Of a stretch of DNA of 64,000 nt, positions 38,076 to 50,540 are shown piece after piece. The translations under genes and the position numbers were made by a program. Numbering within the stretch: the first letter of the stretch is position 1; each line of letters starts with the position of its first letter. This stretch comes from Mauremys mutica (Eukaryota; Chordata; Testudines; Geoemydidae): assembly GCF_020497125.1 (NCBI RefSeq), contig NC_059073.1, positions 142,547,012-142,611,011 of the forward strand, written 5' to 3'. Below the pieces are notes generated by a model. That model was not told the origin of the DNA. It searched no databases and saw nothing but the letters and a program-made list of their open reading frames with translations.

Positions 38076-38814
38076 AATTTGTGTTTCAGATTCTCCTCCA
38101 AAAAATCCAGGCCCTTAACATCTGACCTAAAGAAGGGTCTCCATGAGCAGTACATGTCCTATGGCACATAGTTGAGCAGGGGCACATATACACGTTCACG
38201 ACACTATCTAGCCATGAAATCTTGAGTGCATTTCGTTCATGTGTCAAATTTAGACACACGAGCTAAATGAGCTTTAATAAGTTCCTTCAAATCTTTTACT
38301 TGCAAGTTTTGATCTCAGACAAGGTGGCCTGGGACACTGGATTTTCAAAAGGTTTGTTCTCATTGTGCCCAAGAAAATGGCCCTGCAGTGAAAAACCCAC
38401 CTGGCAAACCAGAGCATTAGAATGCTAGTCTAGCGTTACTACAGACCGTGACCTAACTCATCACATGGGCTCCGGGTGGAAAATAATGTTACAAGGTGTA
38501 AGTTATCAGCAGGGTATTTTCCCTCCATTGACAATACAAGTTTGTTTGAATTTAGGTCTAATCCATTGCTTCCATTTACTTTTTAAATTGTCCATTTGGA
38601 ACAGCTAATATTTACTAAATATATTTTGTTTCCATTACTTGCTCCCTCAGTTCTGTGCATGATACTTTTGCCCCTTGCAAGACAAAACCCCTGTGGTATT
38701 AATTTTTGGCCTGGGAGTCGCATCATTTTAGGATGACAACCAACATTTTGCCCTTAGTGCCTTTCAACCAATGTGCTTTAAACATTAAGCTTCACAGCAC
38801 TCTTTGGACAGTGA

Positions 38815-38915
38815 GCCTATGTTGACAAATGGGGGAAGAAGGCACAGATGAGTTAAGTGATTTGCCCAAGGTCATAAGAGGAGTCAGTGGCAGAGCCAGA
38901 AACGGAACCCGGGGG
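38815..38915 (-). mobile_element. MIR-like SINE core, antisense
   Basis: GTTAAGTGATTTGCCCAAGG and GTCAGTGGCAGAGCCAGAAA. Confidence 0.75.
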
Positions 38916-39342
38916 AAAGATTCTCAGCTGATGTCAATCATCATAGCTCCACTGAAGTCAACTGACCCCAGGAGTCCCACCTCCCCTGCTGTAATGAGGT
39001 GGTCACACATTTCAATAAAATACAAGCCTGGTACGCGGATTTAACACAATGAAGGGAAAGCAGAAACAAGTGGCAGGGAACATCGTACTTTTCAACAGCA
39101 AGTGGTTTTATAATAGAATTCGGGTGAGCTATTATATTCACCCACCACTGATTGAGCAGTGTAATTAACACAGCTCTTCACACAGCAAATGGGCTCTGGT
39201 TACTTCAATTGCCCACCATGTGTCATTTAGAGAAATCAAGCGCCAACCTCGGCTCTCAAGGTTTCTGGATGACAGGGAGTATCTTAGCTGGATATTAATT
39301 CAATTGATTTTTCATACTGTACAACAAAGGAGAATCCATCCA

Positions 39343-39392
39343 AACACACACACACACACACACACAGCGATTTCCCTACACACACACACCCC
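39343..39392. repeat. (CA)n microsatellites
   Basis: ACACAC runs at 39343-39366 and 39379-39389, separated by GCGATTTCCCT. Confidence 0.85.
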
Positions 39393-40707
39393 AGAAAGGG
39401 TGTACACCCCCCTGAATTTCCCCAATACCTCCCCCCAGTTTTGTGAGCTAGTTACATACCAATTTAGTGACTGTTTGGAAATCTGAATTTAAACTGAAAC
39501 ATTAATACACACTTGAAAAGCTTATACAGTGTATGATAAAATGTGTATCTGATAAATAATAGATTTGAAAAGTATGAACATAGACTAGTTTCCTTGCTTC
39601 CTTATACAGCTGCTTTTTATGATGTCAGTGCATTCATTTCGGTGATGTTGGCCAACCTAATAATTTCAAATGATGATTTGTAAGCAAAGTCTAAATGAGC
39701 TCTCCCTGACAACTAGTGATGAGCTGGCGGCTGGGGAGAAAGGCTTCAGGACCAGATTGTATTTACATTCACACCTAATCTACCTAGGTATCCAGCAAAC
39801 AGAGCTGTGTTGTTCAAGTGATAGATTTTGGCTGGGGTTGGGTTACAAACCACTTGAATGTGGGGAAAATGGGGGATGAAATGGAGATGCCTAATGGTCT
39901 CGGACACTATTCGCTGGTCTAGAGACATCTACACGGAGCACATCACCGGCCACCGCCAATACCAGGAGTGAGCGGGTGTGACCCCGTGCACTTGCAGGGG
40001 TGAGAAGACTTGTGAACCCCCCATGCTGGACTCTATTCCCTGAGCCCTAAACCCACCGAACTGAACTCCACCATGTGAGGGTCGTCCCATCCCCATTATC
40101 CAGCCCGCTTATTCATGCCCATGACTGTCTGTAACCTGTTTGTATGAGTGATGTACCCCCACTGCCTCCTGACTGTATCTTGATCCCACCCACCGTACAC
40201 CCCACATTGGGGACATGACAGACTGTATATGGTATATGCTGTCCAATACCAAAACGCTAATATCCCCCTACAACCTGTATGTTACCCCCAATGACAATAA
40301 CTGACGCTTCAAACGTTGTATCGTTTATTTTCAAATATTCTCTAATAAACTTTAAATTTGTTCTTATTGTATGAGTAAAGGGCAGTATAACTGTACTTAG
40401 CCTGTGATGATTTGAAGGCATCAAGAGAGAGGGTGGGGACCTGTCCCTCTCCACTGTTTAAAGACACAGCTGATTAGGCTCCATAGATAGTCTTTTGTTC
40501 TGTTAAATGACCACTGCAGCTGAAATCACTGACAATCAGGTCTAAGTGCTTAGTCCTGTTGTGGTACAATGTTTGTGTGTAAGGCTTTGGCTACACTTAC
40601 ACTTCAAAGCGCTGCCGTGGCAGCGCTTTAAAGCGCTAAGTGTAGTCAAAGCGCCAGCGCTGGGAGAAAGCTCTCCCAGCGCTGTCCGTACTCCCCCTCC
40701 CTGTGGG

Positions 40708-41725
40708 TAAGTCTACACTATGGGATTATTCCGAATTTACATAAACCGGTTTAGCAAAACAGATTGTATAAAATCGAGTGCGCGCGGCCACACTAAACAC
40801 ATTAAATCGGTGGTGTGCGTCCACGGTCCGAGGCTAGCGTCGATTTCTGGAGCATTGCACTGTGGGTAGCTATTCCGTAGCTATCCCATAGTTCCCGCAG
40901 CCTACCCCGCCCCTTGGAATTTCCGGGTTGAGATCCCAGTGCCTGATGGGGCAAAAATCATTGTCGCAGGTGGTTCTGGGTAAATGTCGTCAGTCACTCC
41001 TTCCTCTGGGAAAGCAACGGCAGACAAGCATTTCGCGCCTTTTTTCCCTGGATTGCCCTGGCAGATGCCATAGCATGGCAATCATGGAGCCTGTTTTGAC
41101 TTTTGTGACTGTCACCGTATGTGTACTAGATGCCTCTCACAGAGGCGATTCAGCAGCGCTACACAGAAGCATGCTTTTACTTTTGCATGACAGCAGAGAT
41201 GGTTACCAGCCATACTGTACCATCTACCATACCATAAATTGGTAATAAGATGATCATGGTTACCAGTCCTTTTGCACCATTGGCTGCTGTCATAAGTGCC
41301 CCTGGCTAAGATCAGCCAGGGGCGCAAAAGCCGAAATTGGGAATGACTCCCTGAGTCAATCCCTCCTTTTTGGTATCTAAAAATAGAAACAGTCCTGCCT
41401 AGAATATGGGCAAGTGTACTAGAGAACCACTGTATCAGAGAGCACAGCTGCTCTGTGTCAGATCCAGCAGAAATTATGAGCTGTATGCTATTCACAGGGG
41501 GTGCTCCTGCAACAACCCCACCTGTTGATTCCGTTCTTCCCCCAGCCTTCCTGGGCTACCGTAGCATTGTCCCCCCACTTGTGTGATGAAGTAATAAAGA
41601 ATGTAGGAATAAGACACAGTGCCTTGTTAGTGAGAAATGAGTGGAAGGCAGCCTCCAGCTGCTGATAGTCCAGACAGGACAGTAAGGAGCCCAGCATCCC
41701 TCTGCTAGTCCAGGGGCAATTGAAT

Positions 41726-41758
<33 letters not shown>

Positions 41759-42832
41759 ACACACATGAAGGGTGGGGGCTGACGGAGCTCAGCCCCCTGT
41801 TTCTATGATGACGATGGTTATCAGCCATACTGTACCATCTACCAGGAAAAATTAGGGCCAGGCGCCCTTGATCGACCTGACGGATGCTAGTCAGCATGGT
41901 TACCAGCCCTTTTGCACTGCCCCATGTGCCAATAGGCTGATGATGAGGACAGGTACCAGTCGTTTTGCACCATCAGCCACCCATGGCAGGGGGGAGCAAG
42001 GATGTTGGTGTTGAGTGCTGCAGCATCGCGTCTATCTGCAGCATTCAGTAAAGATAGGGTGACATGTTAAAGAGTCAAGAGAGGATTGTTTTCCCTTTCA
42101 CTTCTGGGGGTGGGTGGGGGGGTGCGTAAATTGCTGAGCTATGCCCTGACCCACCGCGGACACTGTGTTTGACCCTAGAAGCATTTGGAGCTCAGCCAAG
42201 AATGCAAATGCTTTTCAGAGAGACTGCAGGAACTGTGGGATAGCTTGAGTCCTCCAGTCCATGAGCGTCCATTTGATTCCTTGGCTTTCCGTTACTCTTA
42301 TCACGCAGCAGTGCGCTGAGTCCCTGCTATGGCGTCTGTCTGGAGATTTTTTAAAAATGTTTTTTAATTCGTCTTCTGTAACGGAGCGCTGATAGAACAG
42401 ATTTGCCTGCCATTACAGCGATCACGTCCGCATGGTCCATGCGGGAGCTCTTTCTTTATTTTGATTTTTAACTGCATCACCACACGTGCTGATCGGAGCT
42501 CAACGCTGGGCAAACAGGAAATATTCAAAAGTTCGTGGGGCTTTTCCTGTCTACCTGGCCACTGCATCCGAGTTCAGATTGCTGTCCAGAGCGGTCAGTG
42601 GTGCACTGTGGGATACCGCCCGGAGGCCAATACCGTCGATCTGCGGCCACACTAACCCTAATCCGATATGGTAATACCGATATTAGCGCTACTCCTCTCG
42701 TTAGGGAGGAGTACAGAAACCGGTTTAAAGAGCCCTTTATACCGATATAAAGGGCCTCTTAGTGTGGACGGGTGTGGCGTTAAATCGGTTTAATGCTCCT
42801 AAAACCGGTTTAAACGCGTAGTGTAGACCAGG
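40708..42832. mobile_element. 2125-bp non-autonomous hAT-like element nested in the AGCGCTG MITE
   Basis: Ends TAAGTCTACACTATGGG and (reversed) CCTGGTCTACACTACGCG, both with AACCGGTTT a little inside. Flanked by CCTGTGGG (40700-40707) and CTTGTGGG (42833-42840), an 8-bp duplication with one mismatch. No transposase ORF. Contains two versions of GGTTACCAGCCATACTGTAC (41201 and 41817), CTTTTGCACC-type repeats (41271, 41908, 41962), and a T28 run (41727-41754). Confidence 0.75.
41727..41754. repeat. T28 homopolymer
   Basis: 28 consecutive T inside the nested element; length likely unstable. Confidence 0.9.
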
Positions 42833-43534
42833 CTTGTGGGGAATAACGTACAGCACTGGGAGCCGCGCTCCCAGCGCTGGGGCTTTGACCACACTGGCGC
42901 TTTGCAGCGCCGCAATTTGCAGCGCTGGAGAGGGTGTGTTTTCACACCCTGCTGCAGCGCTGCAAATTTGTAAGTGTAGCCAAGCCCTAAGAGACAGCCC
43001 AGACTGCACTAGCAGCGAGGTTCCCCCACTGAGAGCTCAGCTGAAATCACTGAGAGCTGGTGGAACCTCAAGAGACCAACTCGCAGAGGTCACAGTGGCA
43101 GGTGGCAGCAGAAGGTGACTGCGCAGGGCCATTGGCAACAGAGCAGTGGAGTGAACGGTGGCACAACGAACAGCCGTGGCCAGAGCGAACAGTGAGCAGC
43201 TGGAGGAACAAGTAAGGTGCCTTCTTGTCCTCCACCTGGAAGGCGTACTCACGTGAAAGCACCTCTGAACTCTGAGTCGCCACTGACCAAAGACAACACC
43301 AGTGAGCGGGGTGCGGTGGAGGGAAAAGTGAGGGGCATGTTAAATAAACATTTGTTTGTTGGGCTATATTTTAGTCACTTTGCTCCAGAACACTAGATTT
43401 GTGACTGGGAATGGAAACTTATATAAATATGTTTCCGAGTAGGCCAAGATTTTTAAAATGCAGTATTTGCCAAGGTTATCTCACAGCGTTGCTATCTTGA
43501 GAGGTCATTATGTTGGCGAGTTTCTGTACTAAAC

Positions 43535-43556
43535 ATTATTATTATTATTATTATAA
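43535..43556. repeat. (ATT)n microsatellite
   Basis: ATT units ending just before the 3' end of an antisense CR1; possibly its tail. Confidence 0.75.
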
Positions 43557-43565
43557 TTAATTTTT

Positions 43566-44690
43566 ACGTAATGGTCATACTGGGTCAGACCAATGGTCCA
43601 TATAGCCCAGTATCCTGTCTTCCGACAGTGGTCAAGGCCAGGTGCTTCAGAGGGAATGAACAGAACAAGAAATCATCACTGATGGACCTATTCTCCAGGA
43701 ATTTATCTAGTTCTTTTTTTAATTCTGTTATAGTTTTGGTCTTCACACCATCCCCTGGCAAAGAGTTCCCTGGGTTGACTTTACATTGTGTGAAGAAGTA
43801 CTTCCTTTTGTTTTTTTAAAACCTGCTGCCTATTAATTTCATTGGGTGACGGTTAGTTCTTGTGTTATGTGAAGGATTAAATAACATTTCCTTATTCACT
43901 TTCTTCGCACCAGTCAACATTTTATAGACCTCTATCATATCCCCCTTAGTCATCTCTTTTCTAAGCTGAAAATTCCCAGTCATTTTAATCTCTTCTCCTG
44001 TTTCATACCCCTGATCATTTTAGTTGCCCATCTCTGAACCTTTTCCAATTCCAATATATATATTTTTAGGACGGGTGACCAGATCTGCACACACTATTCA
44101 AGGTGTGCACGTACCTTGATTTATATAGAGGCAATATGATATTTTCTGTCTTATTATCTATCCCTTTCTTAATGATTCCCAACATTGTTTGCTTTTTTGA
44201 CTGCCGCTGCACATTGAGTGGATGTTTTCAGAGAACTATCCACAATGACTCCAAGATCTCTTTCTTGAGTGGTAACAGCTAATTCAGATGCCATCATTTT
44301 GTACGTATAGTTGAGATTGTTTTCCAAATGTGCATTACTTGCATTTATCAACATTGAATTTCATCTGCCATTCTGTTGCCCAGTCACCCAGTTTTGTGAG
44401 ATTCCTTTGTAACTCTTCACAGTCTGCCTGGGACTTAACTATCTTGAATAGTTTTGTATCATTTGCAAATTTTGCCACCTCACTGTTTACCCATTTTTCC
44501 AGATGAATATGTTGAACAGTACTGGTCCCAGTACTGACCCCTCAAGGATACCACTATTTATCTCTCTCCATTCTGAAAACTGATAATTTATTCCTACCCT
44601 TTGTTTCCGATCTTTTAATCGGTTACTGAGCCATGAGAAAACTTCCCTCTTATCCCATGATGGCTTACTTTTCAAAAGTCAATTTAAATT
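43566..44690 (-). mobile_element. CR1 LINE 3' part, antisense, with ORF2 remnants
   Basis: The left end GGTCATACTGGGTCAGACCA is the CR1 tail in reverse. Further right the minus strand encodes CR1 ORF2 C-terminal pieces: NGILEGSVLGPVLFN-type RT motif (SGILEGSVLGPVLFNIF, around 44500-44560) and VTTQERDLGVIVDSSLKTST (around 44220-44280). Several frames are broken. Confidence 0.88.
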
Positions 44691-44870
44691 AAATTTTTTT
44701 TTATTTATATATTTTTTAGAATTCTAGACCTGTTATGCGTTTTGGTGTAACTTGCATTATTCTTATGTTAAATTTGCATCATCCTAACAAAACATTTACT
44801 TTATTCATCTCTCTTTTATATATCTCATTGGTCCTGACACCCCCCATACTTTCAATTCCTGGGGAAGCCA

Positions 44871-44890
44871 CTGCGCACGCGCACACACTC
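44871..44890. repeat. Short (CA)n tract
   Basis: GCGCACGCGCACACACTCAC, impure. Confidence 0.6.
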
Positions 44891-45623
44891 ACACCCCCCT
44901 ACCCCTCCCTTATAAAAGGGAAACAGACCCATCAGGTCACCCCCAAACAAATCAAATAACCAAGTGACAACAAGAACTAATCAACTTCCCCACACCATCC
45001 CCAGTCTCATACCACCACCACTAACCAGCACCCAACTCCAGGGGAGAACAGGTAAGCCCACTGGCGTGCTCTGAAGGCTGATGAACTCTGGCTGCTATGG
45101 ACCTGAAGAAGCAAGTTCCAAAGGTCCAGAGGCCCCAACACAGAATGCTCTGCTAGCCCTGGATTGCTTATACCAACAGGCTCTCAAGCTCAACCACAGC
45201 AGCGTTTCACAGGGAGAGAGGCAGCATCCTAGAGACAGGTCCCAGGCTGTTTGTCTTTGTAAGATTCCAGGTAAAGGAAGCCAAATTCAAGTCTGCCAGG
45301 CGTAAGAGCTGAATTTTGAACCCACTCTTTGGCAGGCAGGGTACAGCAGCAGACATCAACTCCAAAACCAAGAAAGGAAAATCACCACTCCCCACTTCAG
45401 TGCTCTTCTTCTGACCTTCTCTGCACTCAGTATGAACGGCAGCTATCAGCTGCAGCCATTAGGGGCCGGACTTACATCTGTCTTTAACAGTTTAAAGTGA
45501 CCTTGTCAGTCTAAGAGTCATCACTAAAAGCAGTTTCCTTTTTCCAGTACCTACCACTGTTCCTGATTTAATGCTGGGAAGGCCATCCAAACCCATAATT
45601 TCTTTTAATCATTTATGCACTTT

Positions 45624-45670
45624 GAAATAATAAATAAAATAAAATAAATAAAAATAAATAATAAATAATA
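45624..45670. repeat. AAATA/AATA-rich low-complexity tract
   Basis: Repeated TAAAATAAATAA units. Confidence 0.85.
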
Positions 45671-45954
45671 GAGTCCCTAGGGAAAAAAAACAGGCTGTAA
45701 GCCACTCACTGTCTGGTTCACGCCCATTAACACAATGCTACAATAATTGTAAACCCTGCAAGAGGTTGTTTAAATCTAGACTCAACAACTGTTCATTGAC
45801 ATTGATTTTAGGAACCCCAGAACACGGACAACCGTCTAACACAGAACTAGAGTTTGGCACAAGATACTCAGTACAGTCTTTGCAGCAATACTCCAGTGTC
45901 TTGAGAAACTATTACTATTTCTTGTAAGACTCTAGCACTGAAAAGGCTCCCTAT

Positions 45955-46130
45955 TGAGATCAGGGCCCCACTGCACTGAATACTAAGACAGGTAGTAAAA
46001 GACAATCCTTGCTCTTAAGAGCTTACACTGGAAACAGACAAGACCTCAAAGGATGGGAGGGGGAAATGGAAGCACAGAGATGTGCAAGACCACACAGCCA
46101 GTTGGCGACAGCGCAAAGAATAAAACTCTC
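45955..46130. repeat. Dispersed-motif copy merging into an antisense MIR-like core
   Basis: GATCAGGGCCCCACTGCACT, CTTGCTCTTAAGAGCTTACA, then GGAAGCACAGAGATGTGCAA and CCACACAGCCAGTTGGCGAC. Confidence 0.5.
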
Positions 46131-47029
46131 GGGACAAGGTAGATCATTTTCCCACATTGTAACATGACGCAGCAACCACCAGCTGTAAAACCACAACCCA
46201 TCAGAAATGCTCTTGTTCTTTCCCTTAGCCTTTTGCTACCCAGCTCTCACCCGACAAGATGTTGAGGAAAGCTTGACCTTCACTATCACAGCCCGGGGTG
46301 AAGCAGACCATCCAGGAAAGTCTGCTTGGAGCAGAGAGAGACCCAAGACAACAGCAATAAATCTGACTTAACTTTGGCACAGTTCACTTGGAGCTGAACT
46401 TGGGACTCCCAGCAAAAAAACCCATAAACAAACCAAGACGCCCTTTCGAACCTAAAGATTTCTTTCATTCCAAACCTAACGATCAAAATGAATCAAGAGT
46501 CAATTGTCTGGTTTTATTTTAAGCTCCAGGAAAAAAAACCTACAAAAATTAGAGCAATAAAAAAGTCCTTTCCACTGGAGTGAAATATATTTTTGTATAA
46601 ATAAAAAAAAAGTTACTGGACAGGCTCTGTAGAGTCGCTTAGACTTGTTTTCAATCACTAGAGGTGCAGAGCACAACCAATTCGTAATTTTCTCCCAGTA
46701 GCCCATAAGCAGCTGTTGCAGCACTGTAGGCTAAAGCCCAAATTAGCCAAATTTTGGTCAAGTTAAAAGGGAAATGAATCAAAGAAAGAAGAAACTAGCA
46801 ACACAACAAATAAGCATTACCTGGGGAGTAACGAGGAATGCAGATTACAGGACCATTCGGGTCCGTTTGGAGTGACCATCTATCCAGCCACAAATAGCCA
46901 GATATTGCTCACTCCAAGACTATGCACACGTGTGGTGGGATCTGAGCAGCACCAAGCCAGCCACGATCTTGAGAGCTTCTGCTGCCCCAAGTGAAATTAG
47001 ACAGATGTGCCTGCTATAGGGTCAGAGGG

Positions 47030-47274
47030 CAGGGCCAGCTTTATGACCCGCGGGGCCCGACTGGAATACTTGGCGGCCGGGGGTACGCTCCAGATTTTCT
47101 GCGGCACCGAAGGACGCCCCGCCGCCGAAATGCCACTGAAGACCCCAGGAGCAGATCCCCTGCTGCCGAAATGCTGCCGAAGACCCCGGAGCAGGGCCCC
47201 CTTAGGCGCAGGGCCCCCTTAGGCGCAGGGCCCAATTCTGGGGAATCGGGTGAATCAGCTTAAAGCCGGCCCTG
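47030..47274. mobile_element. hAT MITE with perfect target duplication
   Basis: Ends CAGGGCCAGCTTTA and (reversed) CAGGGCCGGCTTTA. Exact 8-bp duplication TCAGAGGG at 47022-47029 and 47275-47282. 245 bp, GC-rich, with CCGCCGAAATGC-type repeats and a tandem GGGCCCCCTTAGGCGCA. Confidence 0.9.
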
Positions 47275-48589
47275 TCAGAGGGAGTGGTCCTTACCAGAGG
47301 AAAGTTTAAGGCAAAGGAACTGTCTGACTAGGAACATGTTCATGGATTGCATTAGCAGACAGGCATTTTCCTACCATTTTTGGCATGGGGGGCAGGGGAG
47401 AAAGTGAACCTCTGCCTCAGTGGAGGTGAAATGAGGCACAACTTGTCAGCAGCTGTTTGAAGCTGAAAGTATAGAAGTAAAAATTTTCAAGAGGGACACA
47501 GAGCTAATGGCATCTGCACTACAAGTGCCCCTTGTTCATAGGCACCTGTGTTAGAGTGCTTCTGAGCTTGCCACAGGCCAACCTAGTAGACAAGTAAAAT
47601 TATATGGGCTGAGATTTTCAAAGCAGTCTAAGGGAATTGCTTTCTGCTCAAGTTAATAGAAAATGTGGTCTAAATTCCCAGAGGCTCCTTTAAAAAAAAA
47701 AACAAACACTAAAGCATAACTCTAGTTCTCTCTCACAAAAACACCACACACAAACAACCTAGGATACAGTCAAAGCCTTGTGAAGTAAGTGCATCTCATC
47801 GATTTAGGATGAACATTGGTCATGTCAATCTTGGCAAAGTTCAACCAGAGCTTCTCCCCGCCCCCACCCATCAGCTCTTCCAAACAAGTGCTGCCCCCCC
47901 GCGGCACTCCATCCTTAGCTGGGTAGCAAACCCAGCTGGTTTGATTTGGGGGACTGCACACTTTGTTAAGCCTCTTATGCCAGATATCCCATGCCCTGCA
48001 GCTTATTCTTACAGCTAGTCGCCTGAAAACTGAGCCAAGAAGACAGGAGGACTTGATAATTTGTGCCCATTACAGATGCCGTGGGGATTGGTATGCCAGC
48101 CTCAATGTTTTGGCCAAATCCAAAACTCATAGTTACAGTCTCAGCACCTCTGTAGTTTCAATAAGATGCAGGATTCTTCCCAGCCTGTCAAGCACTGATA
48201 AACAGCTGCATTCCAACCTACAGGTGATCTCTGTCTATTCCCCTGATAGTGGTGGTGCGAGGTAAGCTTTCTGAAGTGATCCCTATTGGACGAAAGGAAC
48301 TCAATGTGTTCGGAGTCTTCTTGTAACCGGCAAACCACACGCAGGCAGTGACGGCTGTGTAATAATGGCCTATTTGAGCCATGTTTCCCAGTAGGCAATT
48401 GGATTAGCTGGTATTGAGACCCCATGCAAGAAGGCCAGAAAAGAGTCTGGAGGCATTTAGCAACCAATGTCTTGATTTACACTGGCTGCATAAGAGAAGA
48501 GAAGTCTTTTACTCTTTACACAGCAAATGTAACACGAAAGGACAATGTGGGCACAGTGTGGTCCAATCAACTGTGTTCACTAGCTACAG

Positions 48590-49165
48590 GCAAGTCTTAT
48601 CTTAGGTGGGGGTTCCGTTCCGCAGTTATCGCATAAAGCGAAAACCGTGTATAGTCAAAATTATATCCCCAAGACCTTTAAATCCCGCCCGCAGCTCCGG
48701 CGGCCGGGCCGGGGGGGGGGGGTGGCATTTAAAGGGCTCCTCCGGGCTCCCCACCGCGGGGGGAGTCCGGTGGAGCCCTTTAAATGCTGGCCCTGGCCCT
48801 GCCGCCAGAGCTGCGGGCAGGATTTAAAGGGCTCCACCGGGCTTCCCGCCACGGTGGGGAACCCGGAGGAGCCCTTTAAATCCCACCCGCAGCTTTGGCA
48901 GCCAGGCTGGGGCTGGCATTTAAAGGGCCCGGAGCTCCACGGTGGCTGGAGCCTCAGGCCCTTTAGTTCGCCACAGGGGCTCCCAGCCACCTCTGCAACT
49001 GGGAGCCCCCTGGGTGATTTAAAGGCCCTGGGACTCCCAACCACAACTGGTGTCCCAGGACCTTTAAATCTTGAGGCCACGCCCCCCCCCCCGACTCCTG
49101 CCGTATGCGTAAAGTTGAAATTGCGCCTGTTAAATGTGCGTAAGTTGCGGGAGACCTGTATGTGC
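48590..49165. repeat. Snapback repeat with recurring TTTAAA-centred units
   Basis: CTTTAAATCCCGCCCGCAGC, CATTTAAAGGGCTCC, GAGCCCTTTAAATGCTGGCC, GATTTAAAGGGCTCCACCGG and GAGCCCTTTAAATCCCACCC alternate in direct and inverted orientation every 50-80 bp. The outer parts (TATCGCATAAAGCGAAAACC left; TATGCGTAAAGTTGAAATTG right, near 49109) look like related but diverged ends. G11 and C10 runs occur inside. Probably a composite non-autonomous transposon. Confidence 0.6.
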
Positions 49166-50364
49166 AACAGACAAGGCTTCTCTCACTCACACCCCCACCC
49201 CCACCCCCAACCCCTCTGGAACACACTGAGGACTCCTAGAATGCTCACAAACCATTTAAAGGAGGTGCTACCCAATTTCTATATGCTACAGGGAGATCAG
49301 GCAACATTCATTTTTCTAGATAACCTAGTTGGTGTCTGTGATTTAATGTTTTTCGGGCCAAAAAAAGTTTATGACTAGTGATTTCTCAGGTAGAGAGCCC
49401 TGAGGCTTGGGCACAAAGAGGGAACAGAAGATTCCAAAACAGCATTCAAAGAGGGGGAACCGCGTCGCATGGGGACTGGAAACCAAGAGGAACAGTGACA
49501 GCTGCCAATACTTGGTAACATAGCATTGCCTCATATTCACAGTGTAGGGGCCTCCATCATGCTTCTGGCCAACATCTGTGAGAACAGTGACTTGCCTCTC
49601 TACTCAGACCTCTTCAGCCACCTGCCAGTTCGACTGTCTTCTACACACCCTTTATAGTCACTTATGCCACCACTGGATGACCGTGGAAACTGCTTGGTGT
49701 AATGAGCAGTCAGCGACGACAGTTATTAACTGCTCTCTCGTCACCAATCTGCCCACTGAACCTTTGGTTATCTCTGAACCAGTGTAGAACAGGACAGGGC
49801 AATTTTGAGGCCAGTCTCTTCAAATGGGGATGTAGATGCAGTCAAATTTCAGAATATGTCACGTATCCCTGACAAGTGCTTGCTGGGCTACCGGCTCTTC
49901 ACCTGGCTGAAGACCATGCTATGAAATGGCTGGGCACACTGCACATATGCAGAGAGTCACGGAATCAGCTTTTCCTGTGTTGCAGGGCAATGGCAAAAGT
50001 TATGGGGTGGTCTGCATACAGTCTGGGCTTAAGATCAGGACCACATGTGTATGCAGGATAAATAAGCAGGTTACACTATGCCTTATTCTATGTCACTTAT
50101 TTCTTTAACAGAAAGTGACCCACTGCAACACCCCTGAAAGCTACCACAGATAAGCGGAAGGGCAACAATGTCATGTCTCCAGTAGATCGTATTTTGAGCA
50201 TCAGGAAAAGCACAAGAGCTGAAGGTTCCTCTACAAACACTTTATAGGAGATGAGATCTCATCTGTAACACTGAGTTTGCCTTGTTCACTTCGTATCATA
50301 CAATTTCTTTGCTGCAGGACTAGCATAAGTTAATTGCCTTACACTGAAACAGCTGGTTCACAGG

Positions 50365-50540
50365 TCCAGTAGTTTGATCAAAGGACTGGAAATCAGGTCT
50401 AGGTTCTAGTCCAGATTCTTCCACTGACTCGCCATGTGACCTTAGACAAATCACTTAAAGACAGAAGTTAAGCATTATTATCCCCATCTGACCAAGGAGA
50501 ATGTTATGAACCTTTATGAAGTATATTGAGAGCTTTGGAT
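50365..50540 (+). mobile_element. MIR-like SINE
   Basis: GACTCGCCATGTGACCTTAG, CAAATCACTTAAAG, TTATTATCCCCATCTGACC. Confidence 0.65.

Larger units (their letters stand above)
40582..42988. mobile_element. AGCGCTG-rich hAT MITE, interrupted by a 2.1-kb element
   Basis: Outer parts 40582-40707 and 42833-42988 together match the uninterrupted copies at 54151-54376 and 58136-58407: ends GGCTTTGGCTACACTTAC and (reversed) GGGCTTGGCTACACTTAC, body of AGCGCTG palindromes, middle CCTGTGGGGAATAACG. The inserted element lies exactly at CCTGTGGG. Confidence 0.85.

Noticed and set aside
39343..39392. Regularly spaced repeat resembling a CRISPR array
   Set aside because: Plain CA microsatellite; no repeat-spacer periodicity.
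47041..47263. GC-rich stretch considered as the missing first AAK1 exon
   Set aside because: It is the interior of a hAT MITE with a perfect duplication and lacks the expected residues and donor.
48647..49378. 243-residue plus-strand ORF
   Set aside because: Made of the TTTAAA snapback repeat; the Gly/Pro-rich residues reflect base composition.
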